A stretch of DNA of 64,000 nucleotides from Nyssa sinensis (Eukaryota > Streptophyta > Magnoliopsida > Cornales > Nyssaceae): contig CM018041.1 of NCBI GenBank assembly GCA_008638375.1, forward strand, positions 2,418,001 through 2,482,000, given 5' to 3'. The notes beneath the pieces were generated by a model, which saw nothing but the letters and a program-made list of their open reading frames with translations, made no database searches and was not told the DNA's origin. Of the stretch, positions 59,701-64,000 are shown piece after piece (position 1 is the stretch's first letter; each line of letters begins with the position of its first letter). A program made the position numbers and the translations under genes.

Positions 59701-62404
59701 GTGTGTGTGAGAGAGAGATTTGAAGTGATGTATCAAGATATGTTTTGGAATACTGTTCTGGGTTGTATTCCCGATCCAAAATTTAGAGTTGGTATCCAAA
59801 CACTTTTTTCATTTTTGAAAATGAGGGAAACACATTTTCAGTTGGTATCCAAGCAGCACCTATGAAACCCACTTTATTTTCTTGATACTGTAGCATTTTC
59901 AGGTGTGTGTCATTTTGATTGCAAGTTGCTAGGGTAGCGGTAGTTTAGTTATTGATCTAGATATTTGAGGTTGGTTATCTGCAATCATTTTCTAGAGAGA
60001 ATTTGACTTTGTAATGATTTTAGAACATCGTAGTGTTAATTTCTGTCTGTTAATGCTGAACTATGTAGATAGTTGGATCTCAATTGGCTGTTTGTCTAAG
60101 GATCAGCATATTGTCATTTGTATATATCATTGTGGTGTTGCTGTCTCATGGCTGGGAGGCAGATTTTGTATCTCTTCATTTCTTCATTACCCTCTAAGAG
60201 AGACAGCTTTTCCCCCTCCACAGGAGCCAACAATGGTGTCACATGTCCTCAAGGTTGCTGACACCAAATTTGGCTTCTGTTGGGTGTTTATACCTTGCAA
60301 CTAATAACAACAAATAATTCTTTTGCCCCGTAAAAGATCTTGTTGCATTATGGGTTGATTGAAGATCTTGTTTGTTGGTTGAAGCAGTGGATCAGGCACT
60401 TCCCCCACCCCCCCTTTTCCTTCTTTCTTTTTGGGTAGATGAGTATGAGGCATGTTCAACTTGGTGATAATGGGACAACACACCCCCACCTTTTGCCTTG
60501 AGTAGAAAGAACCACAATTGTGTTATCTGCAAGAGTGCTCAGATTTTGTGTGATTGACTTCCTCTTGTGCCTGATAATCCATACAGTTTCCTTGATTCTT
60601 GGTAAAAAATATCTTTCAATAACCTTTTGCACTTGGGAATAGCCATTCCATATTATTCTCTCTTTTAAGGTCATTTTGCTTTGGCCTTAAGACACATGAC
60701 CATTGTCACCTGGACATCATCTTTTATGGTTTGACATCCGTTGACCAGCTGAAGAAATTCTGATTTATTGTGTTGGGCCAGTGTAAAAGGTGATGACCTT
60801 TAAAAGTTGGCATTCTTTTCACGTGAATATAATTGGCTCACTGCTTTTAATGATGTTTCTTTTTACCTGTATTTACTTGAAAATCTTTTTTTTTTTTTTC
60901 ACATTTTACTTTCTTAAACAAGAAAGTTAATTTTGGTTGAGGGGAAAGATATGAAGCACAATAATGAGAAGTCATGTACTGAAGTAGGAATTTTCTGATT
61001 GATTTGGTACGTATAAAGGTTCAACATTTGGAATTTCGCTATACAGATGCATATGGAGAATTCTATAACTCTGTTACTGAATATGAATATGAAAATATAC
61101 TGTTCATTTGTTGGCACCTATTTTACATATTCTTTTACCCTGTATTTCTTTTGCAGTCATTGATTGTTTTTGCCAAACCCATCAAGTTTGCATTACTATT
61201 CACTTTTGGCAACATGTTGGCTGTTGGAAGGTAGGTTAATGAATTGACTGAGTTGAACAATATTAAGTCTTCTTTTTTTTTTTTTTATGACCAGTCAAAG
61301 CAGCCAACTCAGGCTGGATTACCAAGCCTACCATCTGTTTTTTGATGGTTTTATTGGTTACTAATTTAAGAAGTCAAGTGTAGCTGCCCCCTACTAAGCA
61401 CAGACACAAGTTACAAAAACTGATTTCAAAGGGCTTACGAGTTTGTATTTAAGATTAACTGGAAGTGGTGGCATCAACATTGACATATTTCCTACACCAC
61501 CATCTCAGATTTGATTTAGCTGAATATGTTATTACTTTCCAATTCTTCTTATTTTGTACTTTTTTAGGGGGTAAGTTCTGATTCTATATTTGTATCTGTA
61601 TGGCAGCACAGCCTTCCTCATTGGACCTGGACAACAAATAAGAATGATGCTTGATCCTGTCCGTGTTTATGCTACAGCTATTTACATAGGATGTGTTGTT
61701 CTAGCTCTCATCTGTGCTCTCTGGGTAAGTCTGCTATCTTGACTGAACAGTATGTTAGAACAATACTATTGCCTTGTATAATGGGGAAAAAGTTGTCACA
61801 TTGGCAAGCTGGACTGCTGGAGAGGTTCTTGCTGTAATAACTCTGGACAATACATCTTGACATGAAAGAAGAAAGTTCCCATAGTTAGATGATTTTAGCA
61901 TTCTTTTTCCTTTGCTCAAAACCTCCTCAGCCACAAAATAACTTTTAATAGGGTAAGTTTTTTAAGACCAATCCCAATCCTTCTGATTGATTGAAGAATG
62001 TAATGGGTTGGATGGACAGTATGAGTTATCCCAACACCAGTTCTTCCCTGGACTTTCTCTTCAGGGTTCAATGTGTTATTCTGATTTCAACCTCAACTTG
62101 GTAGAATCTAAAATGAAATCTAGATAATTTAAAAAGGAAAGGAGCAGGAGTTTGAAATGGCAAAAATCTTAAAGAAAAAAGTGCACTTTCTTTGCTCATG
62201 GCCTCCTTGGGATATCTTACACAAGGATTTTCTCTATATTTTAGCCTTTAAGGGTAGAACCGACTTTGGAACAATTTTTTCCTTTTTTTTAATCCTTTTG
62301 GGGGTACAACTTTATCTTTTCACAACTTTTTCTTTTGTCTTGCAGATACATAGTAAGGTCTTAACAATACTTGCAATCATAATTGAGATCTGCGCCCTTA
62401 TTTG
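56796..62404 (+). CDS. SFT2-type vesicle transport membrane protein (3'-incomplete)
   Basis: Exons 56796-56894, 57026-57079, 61157-61230, 61607-61724 and 62346-62404 give 134 codons plus two bases, all with GT..AG borders. The protein starts MWKLNQSILGGDEEREDNLL, then four hydrophobic segments: YGFAACLIAGVVCMFLSLIV (from about 36), IKFALLFTFGNMLAVGSTAF (from about 60), VYATAIYIGCVVLALICALW (from about 95) and VLTILAIIIEICALIW (from about 119). PGQQIRMMLDP lies between segments 2 and 3. This is the Got1/Sft2 family, small Golgi proteins that assist fusion of endosome-derived retrograde vesicles. The frame breaks within the codon for the last W. The usual ending (about 25 residues with a YSLSYIPFAR-like motif) was not found in 62405-64000, so the last exon should lie beyond the right edge. 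SFT2A- and SFT2B-like cannot be separated here. Confidence 0.9.
57080..61156 (+). other. SFT2 intron 2, 4.1 kb
   Basis: GTATGA..GCAG. A possible DNA element spans about 58141-59868: the left end is like GGCTGCGTTTGAATAG and the right end, reverse-complemented, like GGTGCTGCTTGGATACC, with repeated TGTTTGGATA/ATCCAAACA words. No target duplication was resolved. It also has a TA run at 59572-59592 and GA/TG runs at 59645-59720. No exon was seen. Confidence 0.6.
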
Positions 62405-64000
62405 GTGAGTTTGTTTGCCATATTCATAATTCTTGTTTATTTCTGCATGCATTCTTCCTTTGTGAATACTGTACCTACATGTATATATGGGTTATATGAT
62501 AAAATTGAAAAGATTCATTAAATAAATTCTCACCTCATGAATGAAAATAAATGAACAAATAAACATAGGAACTAGGAAGTTAGGAACAATTCAATTATCA
62601 AAAGATTTCCTGGATTCAAATCCATTCATTACTTGTAAGTTGTCTCAGAAATTGCTATTTTGTCTTTTACTTTTGGGGGCTGGGAGGCCCAATTATACAA
62701 TGGGACGTCTGAACTGCTTCCTAATGCCTACTGATCTTCAGGATATATTGATTGTCGTAGAAATTTCCATCTATATTATGAGTTGATTACATTGGCATGA
62801 AGCTATAACAAGAATGAAGATGCCTAAGCTTGAACAAACTATGATTTTAGAGCATTTTGAAGCTTATATCTCTGTTAGTGTTTTTTTACTTTTTTATTTA
62901 TTTATAATAAATAAGAGGAATATTGTAGAATAGAAAAGGCCAATGTAGCTTTGTGGTGGCATGACATCTAAAAGGGAGGGGTAGTGTCTAAGGTTCAATT
63001 CTCATTGTTCTCAATTGAAAGAAAAAAAAAAAAATAGAAGATGAAAATCGTTGAATTGTGACAAGGAAAAGAGTAATAAAAATTATGAATGTGTTTGATC
63101 CAATCCCTATTCAAACAAAAGGTATTTTGGTGGGCAGTGTTTCTTCAACCTTTTGTTGGCCGATATAAGTTTGGCATACAACTTCTCAGTAATTTTTGGG
63201 GATCTGAAACTACAATGATGAAGCTGTTCATACTGAACTGTGAATTTATCATCAGTTTTGATTGTAAAAAACTGCTGCTGCTGCTGCTGAGAGAGAGAGA
63301 GAGAGAGAGTGCCCTTTTATAATAAATCAGTCACTTTGAGATTCCCTTGAACATTTTTTAGGTCAATGATTCATATTAAACTAAGGCTAAAATAAATTTT
63401 TTAAATATCTAAGACTAAATGTTAGCCAACTCCAAGCGGTTGGCATTAAGGCTTTGTTGAGTTGAATTTTATGATAAGTCTTCTGCATGTTTGCATAGTG
63501 TAGGTAGCTACAACTGAGACTTAAAGAGTCTTCCTTTGAGCTTTATGTTTAATGACGGCCTTACACATTGGCACATGACCTTTTAATTATTTAAGCTTCA
63601 AGGTTGAGCTGCTACCCTTGAGCTTCACCAAGATGCAACTCTTAATGCATGAGTCTTATAAGCATTTTTGTAAAAAGAGAATGGATCAGACCCAATCGAG
63701 GACAGGAGAGGAGACGTCACTGCTCATGTTCACTGAAGATAATGATCGTGTAATAAGGAAGAGCGATGTAGTTTAGATTGAGTCGAGACCAATCCCTACT
63801 GACACACTTAATCTTCTAAAAACCATGTGCATTAGGTAGGATGGTTCCTAAGCCAGCACCTTGGCTTATGCACCTACTGAAGGGATAAAAGGGGGGATAA
63901 GGAGAATACAAGTCGAGGTACGTAAAAAGACATTATTATTTCACACTAATTAGAACCAAATGCGAAGAAGTAGAATTTGTGCACTTGAATCCAAATAATA
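62405..64000 (+). other. SFT2 intron 5, continuing past the window
   Basis: Starts GTGAGT. It contains (CTG)n(AG)n at 63273-63309. I searched it for the terminal SFT2 exon without success; the frame at 62541-62786 is not family-like. Confidence 0.6.

Overview
This is nuclear genomic DNA of a flowering plant, most likely a eudicot and possibly a woody one; I cannot name the species. The evidence is long AT-rich introns with GT..AG (some GC..AG) borders, abundant TA/GA/ATA microsatellites, several small non-autonomous DNA transposons, a large LTR-like insertion, and proteins that read as plant-specific families. There are no prokaryotic operons, no CRISPR array, and no rRNA or tRNA gene that I could support.

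Layout, all recognisable genes on the + strand. (a) 1-4984: AT-rich DNA with a relic of a WSD1-type wax-ester synthase/DGAT (2564-3057), an hAT-type MITE with a perfect 8-bp target duplication (3382-3931), and one member of a long-range direct duplication (1-2150, partner at 17073-18970). (b) 4985-11352: complete six-exon NudC-domain gene, BOBBER1-like, 305 aa. (c) 11353-27938: about 16.5 kb without a gene. It holds tandem repeats, a 2.9-kb solo-LTR-like insertion (13177-16108), the second duplication member with its own retroelement-like insert, microsatellites, and a locally duplicated 1.1-kb block with MITE copies (23170-27125). (d) 27939-33780: complete four-exon CCT-motif gene, 283 aa. 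(e) 33781-37929: intergenic. (f) 37930-55161: complete 23-exon trithorax-like H3K4 methyltransferase of the ATX3/4/5 clade, 1090 aa, with PWWP, PHD, extended PHD, SET and post-SET. Its introns carry a Tourist-like MITE, two inverted copies of one hAT-type element, and a Mutator-like element with a 10-bp target duplication. (g) 56796 to the right edge: SFT2-type Golgi vesicle-transport membrane protein, five exons seen, last exon outside the window.

The genes do not form a pathway. BOBBER1 is a co-chaperone, the CCT protein is a likely transcriptional regulator, ATX is a chromatin writer, and SFT2 acts in retrograde vesicle fusion. Exons were joined by hand, requiring reading-frame continuity and family-consistent residues across every junction. 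Three ATX introns (39413, 45886, 52082) come out as GC-AG. I found no convincing undescribed system. The most useful observations are the three GC-AG introns, the inverted transposon pair flanking ATX exons 9-21, the long-range duplication with a retained CArG-like box, and an insertion whose empty site survives in a neighbouring tandem repeat.
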